Shown here: one piece after another, positions 34,301 through 42,673 of the stretch
How the letters are laid out: each line of letters begins with the position of its first letter
Numbering within the stretch: position 1 is the stretch's first letter
Assembly (NCBI GenBank): GCA_021825925.1
Contig: JAKAFP010000006.1
Location: 62,001-126,000, forward strand
Source of the DNA: Chloroflexota bacterium
GTDB lineage: Bacteria > Chloroflexota > Anaerolineae > Anaerolineales > Anaerolineaceae
DNA: 64,000 nucleotides
Direction of reading: 5' to 3'
The notes under the pieces: model-generated
Database searches by the model: none
Seen by the model: the letters and a program-made list of their open reading frames with translations, nothing else
What the model was told of the DNA's origin: nothing
Position numbers and translations under genes: made by a program

Positions 34301-35524
34301 GAAGATATTTTGGATACGATTGTCCACCTGATGCCAATTTTAGTGGGTGTAAACACCTGTGTGATTTACCTGTTTGATGAAAAGTCTCATAATTTTATTC
34401 CGGCAAACGCCATTGCTCCGACACATGATGAAACAGAAGAACTTCTAAATCAATCCTATCAATCTGGTATTCTGCCATTGCTGGATGATTTGATGAACGC
34501 TGATGGATTGCTATCCTGCCCACTTGATAACCCTGATATTTTGCCTTCTCAATGGAGTTCGCTTCAATGGCTTCAAACCGATGATTCGAATTTCTCTACC
34601 AGCCGAAATTGGCTGTTGGGTATGCCGCTTTCAATAAAAGGGGTTGTTTTTGGGGCATTAATTGCAAAAGAAACGAATATTCTGCCGGCGTTTCACCCCA
34701 AACGGCTCGAATTGATCCGCGGTGTCGCACAACAAACCACCCTGGCCATCCAAAATGAACGGCTCAAACAAGAGATGGTCGGTCGTGAACGCATGGAGCG
34801 TGAATTCCAGTTAGCCAGGCAAATCCAAAAAGCCTTTTTGCCTGAAACCCTGCCGGAGCACAAAGACTGGCAGATAAGCCGTTTATGGCAAACTGCCCGC
34901 GAAGTGGGTGGAGATTTTTACGATATTTTTGAGACAAAAGACAAACGGATCGCATTGGTCATTGCCGATGTCGCCGATAAAGGCATGCCAGCCGCCTTGT
35001 ATATGACCGTTACCCGCACCTTGATCCGCGCTACGCTGCAAAGCAGTAATTCACCTGGCAAGGTTCTCGCCAGGGTCAACGATCTATTGGAGTCTGAATC
35101 CAGAAATGGAATGTTCGTAACCGCATTTCTGGCTCTCCTTGATCCAAAAACCGGTGTTCTTGTGTATGCCAATGCCGGCCACAATCTGCCATTGTTAATC
35201 CATACCTTGCCAGCCAAAATCAGCAGTCTTGAAAAAGATGGGATCGCCCTGGGCGTTTTACCGCAAGCCGAGTACAAAGACAAGAAGATCACGCTCGAAC
35301 TTGGTGAAACCCTCTTGTTTTACACGGATGGAGTAACTGAAGCATTTTCTGCTGAAGGCGAACTTTTTTCCGAGCCTCGCCTGGTGAACGCACTATTGAA
35401 TTCGCCTGCAGCCAGTGCGGATGAGTTGTTGGTCTCTATTGATGAATTAATTCAGGAATTTCGAAATGGAGAACCACCCTCTGATGATCTGACCATGATC
35501 GCCCTTCGGCGAACTGGACATTAA
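31331..35524 (+). CDS. Fusion of RsbW-like kinase, six GAF-like domains and SpoIIE phosphatase
   Basis: 1397 residues, no membrane segment. Residues 1-130 are a GHKL ATPase of the RsbW/SpoIIAB type (ETAVDEAVSNIIEHAY; DHGLGVYMM). Then follow a divergent GAF-like region (about 165-280) and five clearer GAF domains (about 300-445, 473-616, 643-788, 814-959, 988-1140), each ending in a helix like NASLYAN or ENIRLVE. Residues 1160-1397 are a SpoIIE/PP2C phosphatase (QLARQIQKAFLPE; GGDFYD; IADVADKGMPAALYM; FYTDGVTEAFS; PSDDLTMIAL) with its metal-binding Asp residues. It combines kinase and phosphatase for a STAS protein, here encoded 11 bases upstream, in one chain controlled by small molecules or redox signals at the GAF domains. 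Confidence 0.85.
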   Translation: MPTQTFRGVYASLSEIAEFVRDSVGEIGFSSADLFSLETAVDEAVSNIIEHAYQGEGKGDIVCTVLPASDSVKIILEDHGQSFDPSCVPVPDVTADLDDRMDHGLGVYMMCQLLDDIHFEFLDGTNRLTLLKKKTPEPLSLSLLEPLQLWKHFLHLGEELLKQPNALVLCKKFGQTVEKELACTAKIWLSKPYYPLPGEPEVETLPNHAAPMIVQQACSENKMMVGTSDCELALPIITQNYTLGVLHAVRGADHPFSEQEKQLLDALVATVAVSMQVNRQVVLKNWRFDQISLVRSVSSQIANVLDLDELCKRVTNLIQCSFHYYHVSLYTIEEGSTTLKFRASSLNCSPSTEPSLYNIKIGEGLIGTVALTGKEIIANDVTKEPRFRELIDLPDTKSEAVLPLLVDNRILGVLDVQSDTFGAFHEMDLLVVRTLADNIALAAEGARIYEKLQERAKQMSAVAEINYALSSILDLEKLLKEIVNVIHERFSIPLVHIYTVHPGRQKVIFQAGSGKRAQNLKMNSFAFDLDSPIGMIPHVARTGRSMLANDVSKESLFRPSRNAPNETKAEMTIPLKFGDNVLGVLDLQTNETNVFDDSHLDLFEGLASGIALSIRNATLFRTEIWRRSVAETFKDVAGMLSSNLALDELLERILTQLESTLPCDASAIWLLDRHDDDQPRNIRLAAVRGTSRKKVIAARDDSLAVSQFLDLPIDQKIPIIRKPSDPYGPLGAAGGYPADYSSIAVPLLSGDEVIGVLTLAHHATGRYGSEASLISSTFASYAAVAIENASLYANAQADAWSSTVLLQVAEAMQSITNVEELLSTMVRLTPLLVGINQCAIFLRDETESSCRLDAWYGFTPTDQEKVLRDDQSLSLLKMRLTQEPVFISDPFSDLGMSSLAHDAETGTLVLIPLLSHGEILGGFLVSHNSSGEFGIRNVFNDQTLAILQGIARQTSIALENIRLVESRQEEAYITAVLLQVAQAVVSQNKLEDILDTIVHLMPILVGVNTCVIYLFDEKSHNFIPANAIAPTHDETEELLNQSYQSGILPLLDDLMNADGLLSCPLDNPDILPSQWSSLQWLQTDDSNFSTSRNWLLGMPLSIKGVVFGALIAKETNILPAFHPKRLELIRGVAQQTTLAIQNERLKQEMVGRERMEREFQLARQIQKAFLPETLPEHKDWQISRLWQTAREVGGDFYDIFETKDKRIALVIADVADKGMPAALYMTVTRTLIRATLQSSNSPGKVLARVNDLLESESRNGMFVTAFLALLDPKTGVLVYANAGHNLPLLIHTLPAKISSLEKDGIALGVLPQAEYKDKKITLELGETLLFYTDGVTEAFSAEGELFSEPRLVNALLNSPAASADELLVSIDELIQEFRNGEPPSDDLTMIALRRTGH

Positions 35525-35529
35525 GAAGG

Positions 35530-35931
35530 TTATTTACCTGATATCAAAGCAAACCAAATCTGCCAGTTGGCTACTGGCTCAGGGGTTGCACTTAACACAA
35601 TTTCCGGGATGGGAGTGGTACCTGGAGGTGAAAGAGGAATGATGAGGTTTTCTCCTGGACGGGTCATGTGTCCCTCTTCGTAAGCCCAATCTTCCACGGC
35701 ACCTTCCGAGTTTGAATAAGCAACCTGTGTATCCAAAGCACTTAGCGTGTTTTGTAGTACAGCGATAACAGTAGATGCTCTTTCTTGTTGAGCGCTTAAT
35801 CTCGAAAGTTCATTCAAACGGTTGTTTAGATCCATCACCAAAAAAAACAATACAATCGCCACAATACCCAAGATGACTTTCTTGAGATCAAAGGGGATCT
35901 TTGGTAATTTGATTTTCCGTTCCATGGTCAT
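35530..35931 (-). CDS. FtsB/DivIC-like small membrane protein
   Basis: 133 residues: a basic N-terminus, one membrane helix (about 19-36), a coiled coil (RLNELSRLSAQQERASTVIAVLQNTLSAL), then VEDWAYEEGHMTRPGENLIIPL, which resembles the end of FtsB/DivIC proteins, where a conserved region after the coiled coil reads ...A.e.lgyv.pGE. A Pro-rich tail follows. FtsB-type proteins work in the divisome with FtsL and FtsQ. It is convergent with the large phosphatase gene, five bases away, and lies after tRNA-Leu on the same strand. The family call is moderate. Confidence 0.65.
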   Translation of the reverse strand: MTMERKIKLPKIPFDLKKVILGIVAIVLFFLVMDLNNRLNELSRLSAQQERASTVIAVLQNTLSALDTQVAYSNSEGAVEDWAYEEGHMTRPGENLIIPLSPPGTTPIPEIVLSATPEPVANWQIWFALISGK

Positions 35932-35960
35932 ATCTTACACTATTCTCACAGGTCAGACAA

Positions 35961-35990
35961 GACAAAACCCGTGGAATCATCCACGGGTTT
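35961..35990 (-). terminator. Terminator after tRNA-Leu
   Basis: On the minus strand a perfect 10-bp stem (35990-35981 with 35974-35965) with a 6-base loop, then TTTTG, starting eight bases after the tRNA. Confidence 0.75.
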
Positions 35991-35997
35991 CTATGTG

Positions 35998-36082
<85 letters not shown>

Positions 36083-36243
36083 CCAGATACGAGCTAATTC
36101 TATCAAACTATTTTATATTGTCAACGTAATTCGTTCATCTGCCAAATTATTGACCTGTTTTAGAAAATTGAAGGATAATTACTTTCAGAATTATTGATTG
36201 CTTTCAGGGTTTATTCTGGTAAACTCATATTGAGATATCACTT

Positions 36244-37173
36244 ATGGATGATCACATGAATTTGCAGTCCCCAACTTCAGACGAACCCAAACCGCCATTC
36301 CTTCCACAGGAAGCCAACCCGCTCCCATCCAGGAAAAAATCCTCTGAAATGGGACACATGGAAGCTGAACTAAGGTTGACCCTGGAAGAAATTGCCCGTC
36401 TGCAAAATGCACTTGCAGAAGCGAATATGAAGAATATCGCTTTGCAGGCTTCTCTTGACAGCCAGCCCACAAAAATAGAAGGGGCTCAGGTTCTAAAGCC
36501 GGTCCTTCAGGAACTTAAGCAACCCATTCATACCATTCAAGGGTATATTGATCTGCTCTCCAATGAGTCTGTTGGTATATTGGGGACTTTTCAAAAAAGG
36601 TTTGTTGAACGTATCTCTAATGCCGTAAATCACCTTGATGAGATCCTAAGAAACCTCGAAATTGAATCCGGCGAGGCGGAAGATGAAAATCGCATTTATT
36701 CAAAAGATTTTTCATTAACTTCTGTGGTTGAAGAGACTCTAATGCTTTACAGCGACCTGCTGCGGACTAAACTGATCACCTTAAAGGTGGAATTTGAAAA
36801 GGACGATATAAATTTCACCGGTGACCAGGAAAAAATCGAACGCACCTTGAACATCATTTACACAAATTGCCTGAGCGCTGTTCAGGATGAAGGTGTTGTA
36901 ACATTGGGGTTAAAACGATTGCAAGGGAAAAAACCTGCCCAGGTTCTGATCAGTGTCCAATCTTCTGATCATGATTCTCCAAAATCCAAACCCCTGCCGG
37001 TCAATCTGGATGAATTCAAAGACCTCGAGATCAAGCTTGAAGGTTTTGGAAGTTCATTAAAAGATTTGTTAAAAGCCAAGACGCTGGTCGAAGAAATGCA
37101 CGGAAAAATGGAAATATTCTCCATTCCGTCCTCTGGCGCGCTGATCCGCGTAAGACTGCCGGTAACTTCCTGA
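36244..37173 (+). CDS. Histidine-kinase-like protein lacking the phospho-acceptor His
   Basis: 309 residues, soluble. A coiled-coil N-terminus (about 38-78) leads to a HisKA-like helix in which the usual S-H-E-L-R-T-P reads L-Q-E-L-K-Q-P, so Gln89 stands where His is phosphorylated. A HATPase-like domain follows (about 145-305) with GDQEKIERTLNIIYTNCLSAV in place of the N box and a weak glycine region (EGFGSSLKDLLKAKTLVEEMHGKM), losing the DxGxG motif. It could be a non-catalytic adaptor or a regulator that binds a true kinase. The start at 36244 or 36256 is uncertain; neither has a clear Shine-Dalgarno. It lies upstream of an LCP gene. Confidence 0.7.
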   Translation: MDDHMNLQSPTSDEPKPPFLPQEANPLPSRKKSSEMGHMEAELRLTLEEIARLQNALAEANMKNIALQASLDSQPTKIEGAQVLKPVLQELKQPIHTIQGYIDLLSNESVGILGTFQKRFVERISNAVNHLDEILRNLEIESGEAEDENRIYSKDFSLTSVVEETLMLYSDLLRTKLITLKVEFEKDDINFTGDQEKIERTLNIIYTNCLSAVQDEGVVTLGLKRLQGKKPAQVLISVQSSDHDSPKSKPLPVNLDEFKDLEIKLEGFGSSLKDLLKAKTLVEEMHGKMEIFSIPSSGALIRVRLPVTS

Positions 37174-37216
37174 AACTCGGACCAATCCCTGTAAACTCAA
37201 AAATCAAGAGTAAAAT

Positions 37217-38260
37217 ATGGTTATGCGAAAAATCGTTGCAGGGCTATTGGTATGCGTCTTCTTACTCACCGGATGTGGTGCACTAGCAGCGCCCAAACCA
37301 ACCCCTACCCTCATCCCGATCACGGATATTCTTTTGCAAAGTAATCCAAATGCGGCGCCTACCTTAACGCCTTTTCAACCCATTGCGCCAACCGCCACAC
37401 AGGGGCCCACCAATACACCGGAACCCACCTATACCCCCACCATCCAACCCAGCCCCACCCTTGCCACGGTTGTCCGCCTTGGATTACAGAAACCGGCAGG
37501 CCAGGTCAACATTTTAATCCTTGGTTCAGATTATCGCCAAAACCAGGGATACCGCACGGATGTCATCATGGTTCTTTCCTTGAACCCTGACAAAGGTACA
37601 GCTTCCTTAACTTCATTTCCACGTGATTTGTATGTTGATATTCCAGGTGTGGGCATGAACCGAATTAATGCCGCACAACCTTATGGCGGTTTTGCTCTGA
37701 CTGCGGCCACCCTTAAAGAGAATTTTGACATCTCGGTGGATTATTACATCATGACCAACTTTACCGGGTTTAAAGGCATTATTGATATTCTCGGTGGCAT
37801 ACCGGTAACCGCTGGCGCAGAACTTTACGATACCTGCGACCTGCCCCAGGCGGTTAACAAACATTGTTATGTCCCAGTGGGCACCACTCTGATGGATGGT
37901 GCCACCGCTCTTTGGTATGTTCGCTCACGTTATTCTTCATCCGATTTTGATCGTACCCGCCGTGCACAAGAAGTGATGTCTGCGATCTTCTTGAAGATCA
38001 TGAGTCTCGATGCACTCAACAGGGGTTCTGAGCTCTACAATATGTTTGTAACCAATGTCGAAACCAACCTTCCTTTGGATAAAGCCCTGCAGCTCCTGCC
38101 GTTCAGTTCGCAGATCGTGGCTAACCCTGCTATTGTCAGACGTTTTGCCATTGGACCAAATAATACCAGCAGTTACATCGTGCCAGCGAATGGCGCAATG
38201 GTGCTTATTCCAGATCCGGTCTCGATTGGTGAGATCATCCGCCAGGCGTTTTATCAATAA
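37217..38260 (+). CDS. LytR-CpsA-Psr (LCP) family lipoprotein
   Basis: 347 residues. A signal peptide with lipobox LTGC (Cys about residue 20) precedes a Thr-Pro-rich linker and the LCP domain (about 92-300): VNILILGSDYR, YRTDVIMVLSLNPDKGTASLTSFPRDLYVDI, GGIPV, and GATALWYVRSRYSSSDFDRTRRAQEV, with the Arg and Asp residues that bind pyrophosphate and the polyprenyl lipid. LCP enzymes attach glycans from polyprenyl carriers to the wall. They are usually signal-anchored, so lipidation here is notable. An alternative ATG is at 37223. Confidence 0.88.
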   Translation: MVMRKIVAGLLVCVFLLTGCGALAAPKPTPTLIPITDILLQSNPNAAPTLTPFQPIAPTATQGPTNTPEPTYTPTIQPSPTLATVVRLGLQKPAGQVNILILGSDYRQNQGYRTDVIMVLSLNPDKGTASLTSFPRDLYVDIPGVGMNRINAAQPYGGFALTAATLKENFDISVDYYIMTNFTGFKGIIDILGGIPVTAGAELYDTCDLPQAVNKHCYVPVGTTLMDGATALWYVRSRYSSSDFDRTRRAQEVMSAIFLKIMSLDALNRGSELYNMFVTNVETNLPLDKALQLLPFSSQIVANPAIVRRFAIGPNNTSSYIVPANGAMVLIPDPVSIGEIIRQAFYQ

Positions 38261-38341
38261 TCATATATTGACAATCAAGTAAATTCCTTGTACACTGAAA
38301 ACAAATAAGGCTATGCGAAACTATAAGAACAGGTGAATGCC

Positions 38342-39235
38342 ATGACAACTCTTCCAGAAATCCATATCACCAGCGATACCACCCTCTTGCCCACCATTCA
38401 ATCGTGGGAAGTCTTTCTACAAGACCAGGGGCGTTCACGCTTTACCATCAAAGCATTCATTGGTGATTTGAACCTGTTTGCGTCTTTCTTTGCACCAGAT
38501 ACCACCATCGGCAGCGTCACTGAACGAGATATCAACCGTTTTCTCGAATGGCTGCAAAAAGAAAGAGGTGTTTCGTGCAGCCCAAAAAGCCTTTCAAGAC
38601 GGATTACCTCCATCAAGTCCTTTTTTAGGTGGCTGACCCAAACCGGCAGACTTTCGATTGACCCTGCTGAAAAAGTATTACAGCAAAGTGTGATCAGTCC
38701 GCTGCCTCAAGTTTTAACCCCTGATGAAGAACTGAAAGTTATTGAAGCTGCCACGGCTCAACGCAATTCATCAAAAAAAGATCCTCGTTCTTATATCCTG
38801 GTGACGTTATTACTCTCGACAGGGATAAAAAAGGGTGAATGCCTATCTCTGAACATGAACCACCTTGACCTGGATGATCCCAAGGACGCCAGTTTTTACG
38901 TCCGTTATTCAGGCACAGCCAATCGCTATAAAGAACGCAAGATCGCTTTAACTCAGGATTGGGTGGAAGTTTTTGCCGAATATGTTGCCAAATATGCACC
39001 CATTGAACAGGTCTTTCCTTGGTCTCCCCGACGGTTGGAATACCTGTTGGAAGACCTGGGCCGCGAAGCCGGCCTCGACAAACACCTTTCATTTGACATG
39101 TGCCGCTGGACTAGCGCCATCAATGACTGGCAATCTGGTATGGATAAAGATCAATTACGTCAGAAGTTGGGAATTTCAAAAATTCAATGGCGTGAGATCA
39201 GCATGAAACTTCACCAGCTTGCAGGCGAAAGGTAA
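38342..39235 (+). CDS. Degenerate tyrosine-recombinase (XerC/D-like) protein
   Basis: 297 residues from the ATG at 38342, six bases after AGGTG. An N-terminal SAM-like core-binding domain (about 17-105, with RFTIKAFIGDLNLF and SFFRWLTQTGRLSIDPAEK) and a catalytic-like domain (about 120-290) follow the XerC plan. However, the first catalytic Arg is Lys (STGIKKGE in place of TGLRxxE), H-x-x-R reads D-x-x-R (DMCRW), and the nucleophile position near the C-terminus is Ser (LGISKIQWREIS in place of LGH....TxxY). It is probably catalytically dead but may still bind DNA. It is not next to a mobile element. Confidence 0.75.
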   Translation: MTTLPEIHITSDTTLLPTIQSWEVFLQDQGRSRFTIKAFIGDLNLFASFFAPDTTIGSVTERDINRFLEWLQKERGVSCSPKSLSRRITSIKSFFRWLTQTGRLSIDPAEKVLQQSVISPLPQVLTPDEELKVIEAATAQRNSSKKDPRSYILVTLLLSTGIKKGECLSLNMNHLDLDDPKDASFYVRYSGTANRYKERKIALTQDWVEVFAEYVAKYAPIEQVFPWSPRRLEYLLEDLGREAGLDKHLSFDMCRWTSAINDWQSGMDKDQLRQKLGISKIQWREISMKLHQLAGER

Positions 39236-39243
39236 TTCGCTTT

Positions 39244-40656
39244 CTACAATTGGATTAGTTCCAGGGTCAATACTCGTTTTGTCGCTGCCGTGATTTTGTA
39301 ACGGTCAGATATTTGTGTTCCGATAATCCAGACAATATCACCGTTTCCATTTCGCAGCAGCGGCCATTTTGAGCGCGCCTTTTCTGCCAGACCAATATTG
39401 GTCCAATAGTCTCCCAGCTTGACCGACTTCCCATTCAATCCGTAAGGTAGAAAACGATCTCCAGGAGAAGTTGTATTCAAATACATGCCGAATAACAGGT
39501 CAGCATCCAATACGGCTGTCTGACCATCCTTTTTAAAGGCAGGCACTTGTTGCGATTCCACACATCTAATTTTCCAATGATTTCCAAGCTCTATTTCGTT
39601 TTGGCTGTCAGGCAAAAAGCTCACCATGAGTTTAATTTGAGGCCATAGATCGTCCAATAATTCGTCTTGTTTACAGATCAATAATTCACTTCGGCGATTC
39701 TTGATCATCTCAATATTGGAAATCAAATGGATATGATTCCCTCGATTTTTTGGAGCTAGGAAATTCACCGCCCGTTCGGTGGCTGCAAAATCCAGGTCGC
39801 GCAGCTCAGGTTCGATCTGAGAAATGGCCTTACGCAAAACCCTTCTCAATAATGCTGGGTGCAGCTCGGACAATCGAGGTGCATTGAACAGGACAAAACG
39901 CATCCCTTCTTTGAGTGCACAATTCTGCCAAGCTTTATTTGCTTCGACTTCCAGGAAGGATTGGTCAACCGTGATGACATCAGACATACTCGCGAGCAGT
40001 TCCATAACCCGCGGATTGTAAGTCATCAATTCCGGCAGCAGTTCAATACGAATTCGATTACGAAAATATTTAGTATCTTGATTTGATTGATCATAGGCTG
40101 GCGAGAGACCTTGTTCTGCACAATACGCCAGGATCTCATCTCGGCTGGTCTTGAGTAAAGGTCTCACCAGGGCAATACTGTCACTCCAAATGGGTTGGAT
40201 GGAACGCATCTGCATGCCTTTCAACCCACTCAAACCCGATCCCCTTAATAAATGCATCAGCACAGTTTCAGCCTGGTCGTTTGCGTTATGGGCAACCATA
40301 ACAGCCTGAGCCCCACCTTCTCTGGCGTGTTCAAACAAGGCGGCATACCTGAAAAGCCTTGCCGCCTCTTCCACCGAGATTTTCTTTTTGGAAGCCAGCG
40401 ACCTTATATCCACCGTTTTGATCAGGCAATTTACCTTTCGTTGCCTGCAAAAATCTTCAACAAGTTTTGATTCTGCATCCGCCACACTGCGCAGTTGATG
40501 GTTAACGTGCAAAACGAAAACGTTCAACCCGCATTTGATCAGCAGGTCCAACATGCAAAGGCTATCCGGTCCGCCGGAAACACCTGCCACGACAGGCTTT
40601 TGAAGATCGAGCAGACATTTTTGGGTTAACAAATCTGAAAATTGGGCAATTTGCAT
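39244..40656 (-). CDS. tilS: tRNA(Ile)-lysidine synthase
   Basis: 470 residues. The N-terminal PP-loop SGGPDSLCMLDLL begins near residue 26 and is followed by VAHNANDQAETVLMHLLRGSGLSGLKGM and RPLLKTSRDEILAYC. The middle linker and C-terminal domain (GDRFLPYGLNGKSVKLGDYW, then LAEKARSKWPLL) are present. It makes lysidine at C34 of tRNA-Ile(CAU), required for decoding AUA. It diverges from the response-regulator/ParA gene. Confidence 0.94.
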   Translation of the reverse strand: MQIAQFSDLLTQKCLLDLQKPVVAGVSGGPDSLCMLDLLIKCGLNVFVLHVNHQLRSVADAESKLVEDFCRQRKVNCLIKTVDIRSLASKKKISVEEAARLFRYAALFEHAREGGAQAVMVAHNANDQAETVLMHLLRGSGLSGLKGMQMRSIQPIWSDSIALVRPLLKTSRDEILAYCAEQGLSPAYDQSNQDTKYFRNRIRIELLPELMTYNPRVMELLASMSDVITVDQSFLEVEANKAWQNCALKEGMRFVLFNAPRLSELHPALLRRVLRKAISQIEPELRDLDFAATERAVNFLAPKNRGNHIHLISNIEMIKNRRSELLICKQDELLDDLWPQIKLMVSFLPDSQNEIELGNHWKIRCVESQQVPAFKKDGQTAVLDADLLFGMYLNTTSPGDRFLPYGLNGKSVKLGDYWTNIGLAEKARSKWPLLRNGNGDIVWIIGTQISDRYKITAATKRVLTLELIQL

Positions 40657-40693
40657 AGAAAAATTATAGCATTAGAAAAAAACAGAATCTATT

Positions 40694-40721
40694 TTGCTTG
40701 CCTTGCACCAAACATTATGCT
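40694..40721 (+). promoter_or_regulatory. Candidate promoter of the response regulator-ParA/sirtuin pair
   Basis: TTGCTT (40694-40699) and TATGCT (40716-40721) are 16 bases apart, 31 bases before the ATG at 40753. Confidence 0.5.
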
Positions 40722-40752
40722 AGACTTTTCAGGTACAGGCAAAGGACAGGTT

Positions 40753-41904
40753 ATGACAGAAAAAATCTTGATCGTTGATGATGATGTTGAAACCCTAAGG
40801 CTGGTGGGATTGATGCTGCAGCGCCAGGGCTATCAAATTGTGGCTGCCAACAATGGCACACAGGCCATATCCATAGCCAGAGCTGAGACTCCTGATTTGA
40901 TCATCCTTGATGTGATGATGCCTGACATGGATGGCTATCAGGTTACGACTGAACTGCGTAAAGATCCACAACTCGCCGACACGCCGATTCTTATGTTTAC
41001 AGCCAAAAGTCAGGTGGATGACAAAGTTGCGGGTTACGACGCCGGTGTGGATGATTATCTGACCAAACCGGTTCACCCTGCCGAATTGATTGCGCACCTC
41101 AAAGCACTTCTTTCGAGGACAAGAGCCAGACAGCCAGCTCAAAAAAACACCCCTGCAGCCTATATTGTGGGCGTGGTCGGCTGCAAAGGGGGGCTGGGGT
41201 CTTCCACCCTGGCCATCAATCTGGCAGCCAGTTATGCCAAATTAGCCAAAAAGGATGTCATTGCCATTGAATTAAAACCTGGTCAAGGCACTTGGGCTTC
41301 AGAGTTGGGCTTTACTTCAACCGATGGATTAAACTCCCTGTTGAAATTAAAACCCAGCGAGATCACCCCGGCTGCAGTTGAAAAACAACTGACAGCTACA
41401 CCCTTTGGTGTGCGCCTTTTATTAACTTCCAATCTTTCTCTCGATACCGATTACGCCACCCTTGGCGAAAAACTGAGTAGTATTATTAAGGCGGCTGCTC
41501 AACTTTCCACCTTTTTGATCCTGGATATAGGTTCACCTTTTATCCCTGGTTTTGACAAGATCTGCAGCCTCTGCAAGAATATTTTAGTCATCACAGAACC
41601 CCAGCAAAGCACGATCAAACGCACCCGTATTTTGTATGACGAATTGCGCAGCGTTGGGGCTGGAATGGGTCGTGTGATCAATCTCATCCTTTACAATCGC
41701 GTGCGCTCTGAAGTGCAACTCACATCCACTCAAGTCTCTGAGCTGCTAGGTGGAACACCCATCACCATGATGATCCCCCCTGCACCGGAACTTGCCTATC
41801 AGGTCAGCCTGAACAATTTACCCCTCATCAGTATTCAAACAGATAGCCTGGTCGCACAACAGATCACCCAACTAGCAAGGATCATTCAAACCCAGATCGC
41901 TTAA
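40753..41904 (+). CDS. CpaE-like response regulator fused to a ParA-type ATPase
   Basis: 383 residues from the ATG at 40753 (AGG upstream); an in-frame ATG at 40642 overlaps the start of tilS and adds 37 unrelated residues. The receiver domain (1-120) has DDD, the phospho-acceptor in LIILDVMMPDMDGY and the Lys in YLTKPVHPAEL. The ATPase domain (about 133-383) has a deviant Walker A GCKGGLGSSTLAIN in which the usual KT is replaced by SS, so ATP handling may differ. CpaE proteins localise Flp/tad pilus assembly; no tad genes are nearby here. Its stop overlaps the sirtuin start by one base. Confidence 0.82.
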   Translation: MTEKILIVDDDVETLRLVGLMLQRQGYQIVAANNGTQAISIARAETPDLIILDVMMPDMDGYQVTTELRKDPQLADTPILMFTAKSQVDDKVAGYDAGVDDYLTKPVHPAELIAHLKALLSRTRARQPAQKNTPAAYIVGVVGCKGGLGSSTLAINLAASYAKLAKKDVIAIELKPGQGTWASELGFTSTDGLNSLLKLKPSEITPAAVEKQLTATPFGVRLLLTSNLSLDTDYATLGEKLSSIIKAAAQLSTFLILDIGSPFIPGFDKICSLCKNILVITEPQQSTIKRTRILYDELRSVGAGMGRVINLILYNRVRSEVQLTSTQVSELLGGTPITMMIPPAPELAYQVSLNNLPLISIQTDSLVAQQITQLARIIQTQIA

Positions 41905-42665
41905 TGACTGCGCCGAAACCTTATGATCTAATTCAACGCGCCGCCGGAATGATTTCGGCTGCGCGTTATGTTGTGGCTTTTACTGGTGCGGGAATTTCGA
42001 CACCTTCGGGTATCCCTGATTTTCGCGGTGAGAGAGACGGCCTGTGGAAGAAGTTTGATCCGATGAAGGTGGCTTCCCGCAGTGCTTTTTATCATTCTCC
42101 GGAGCTTTTTTTTGATTGGTTCCGCTCATTGTTTATGACTTCCTGGAAAGCCCAACCGAACCCCGCCCACCATGGCTTGGTGTTCCTTGAAAAAAACGGA
42201 TATCTAAAATCAGTGATCACCCAAAATATTGACGGATTACATCAAAAAGCGGGGTCATCTGTGGTTCTTGAATTGCACGGTACGGCATTGACCTTTTCTT
42301 GTCATAAATGCCAATCGCGAATTTCAGCAGAAGCTGTTTTCAACCAATTTAACGAGGGCGCAAAAGTCCCTCACTGTCCGAATTGTGCTGCCATTTTAAA
42401 ACCGGATGTTGTCTTATTTGAAGAAGGATTGCCACAAGATACCTGGGAACAAGCTGAAAATGAAGCCCTTCAAGCCGATCTTATGCTGGTCATCGGTTCC
42501 TCCCTTGAGGTGTATCCAGCCAACACTATTCCTCAAGCAGCCTTACGAAACAGTTGCAAATTGATCATCAACAACTTATCCCGCACCCCCATGGATGGGA
42601 TGGCTGACCTGTGTATTCCAATGGATGCTGCTTCGTTATTTCCCCTCTTGATTGAAAACATTTAG
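41904..42665 (+). CDS. Sir2-family NAD-dependent protein deacylase
   Basis: 253 residues. GAGISTPSGIPDFRG, TQNIDGLHQKAG, the catalytic His in ELHGT, zinc ligands CHKC...CPNC and IGSSLEVYP are all intact. It removes acyl groups from lysines with NAD. The zinc-binding module and size fit class U or III bacterial sirtuins (CobB-like). Translationally coupled to the response regulator-ParA gene by a TAATG overlap; the meaning of that pairing is not known. Confidence 0.92.
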   Translation: MTAPKPYDLIQRAAGMISAARYVVAFTGAGISTPSGIPDFRGERDGLWKKFDPMKVASRSAFYHSPELFFDWFRSLFMTSWKAQPNPAHHGLVFLEKNGYLKSVITQNIDGLHQKAGSSVVLELHGTALTFSCHKCQSRISAEAVFNQFNEGAKVPHCPNCAAILKPDVVLFEEGLPQDTWEQAENEALQADLMLVIGSSLEVYPANTIPQAALRNSCKLIINNLSRTPMDGMADLCIPMDAASLFPLLIENI

Positions 42666-42673
42666 CATTAAGC

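Noticed and set aside
38342..39235. Mobile element or prophage integrase
   Set aside because: Catalytic residues are missing and no attachment repeats, tRNA junction or phage genes flank it.
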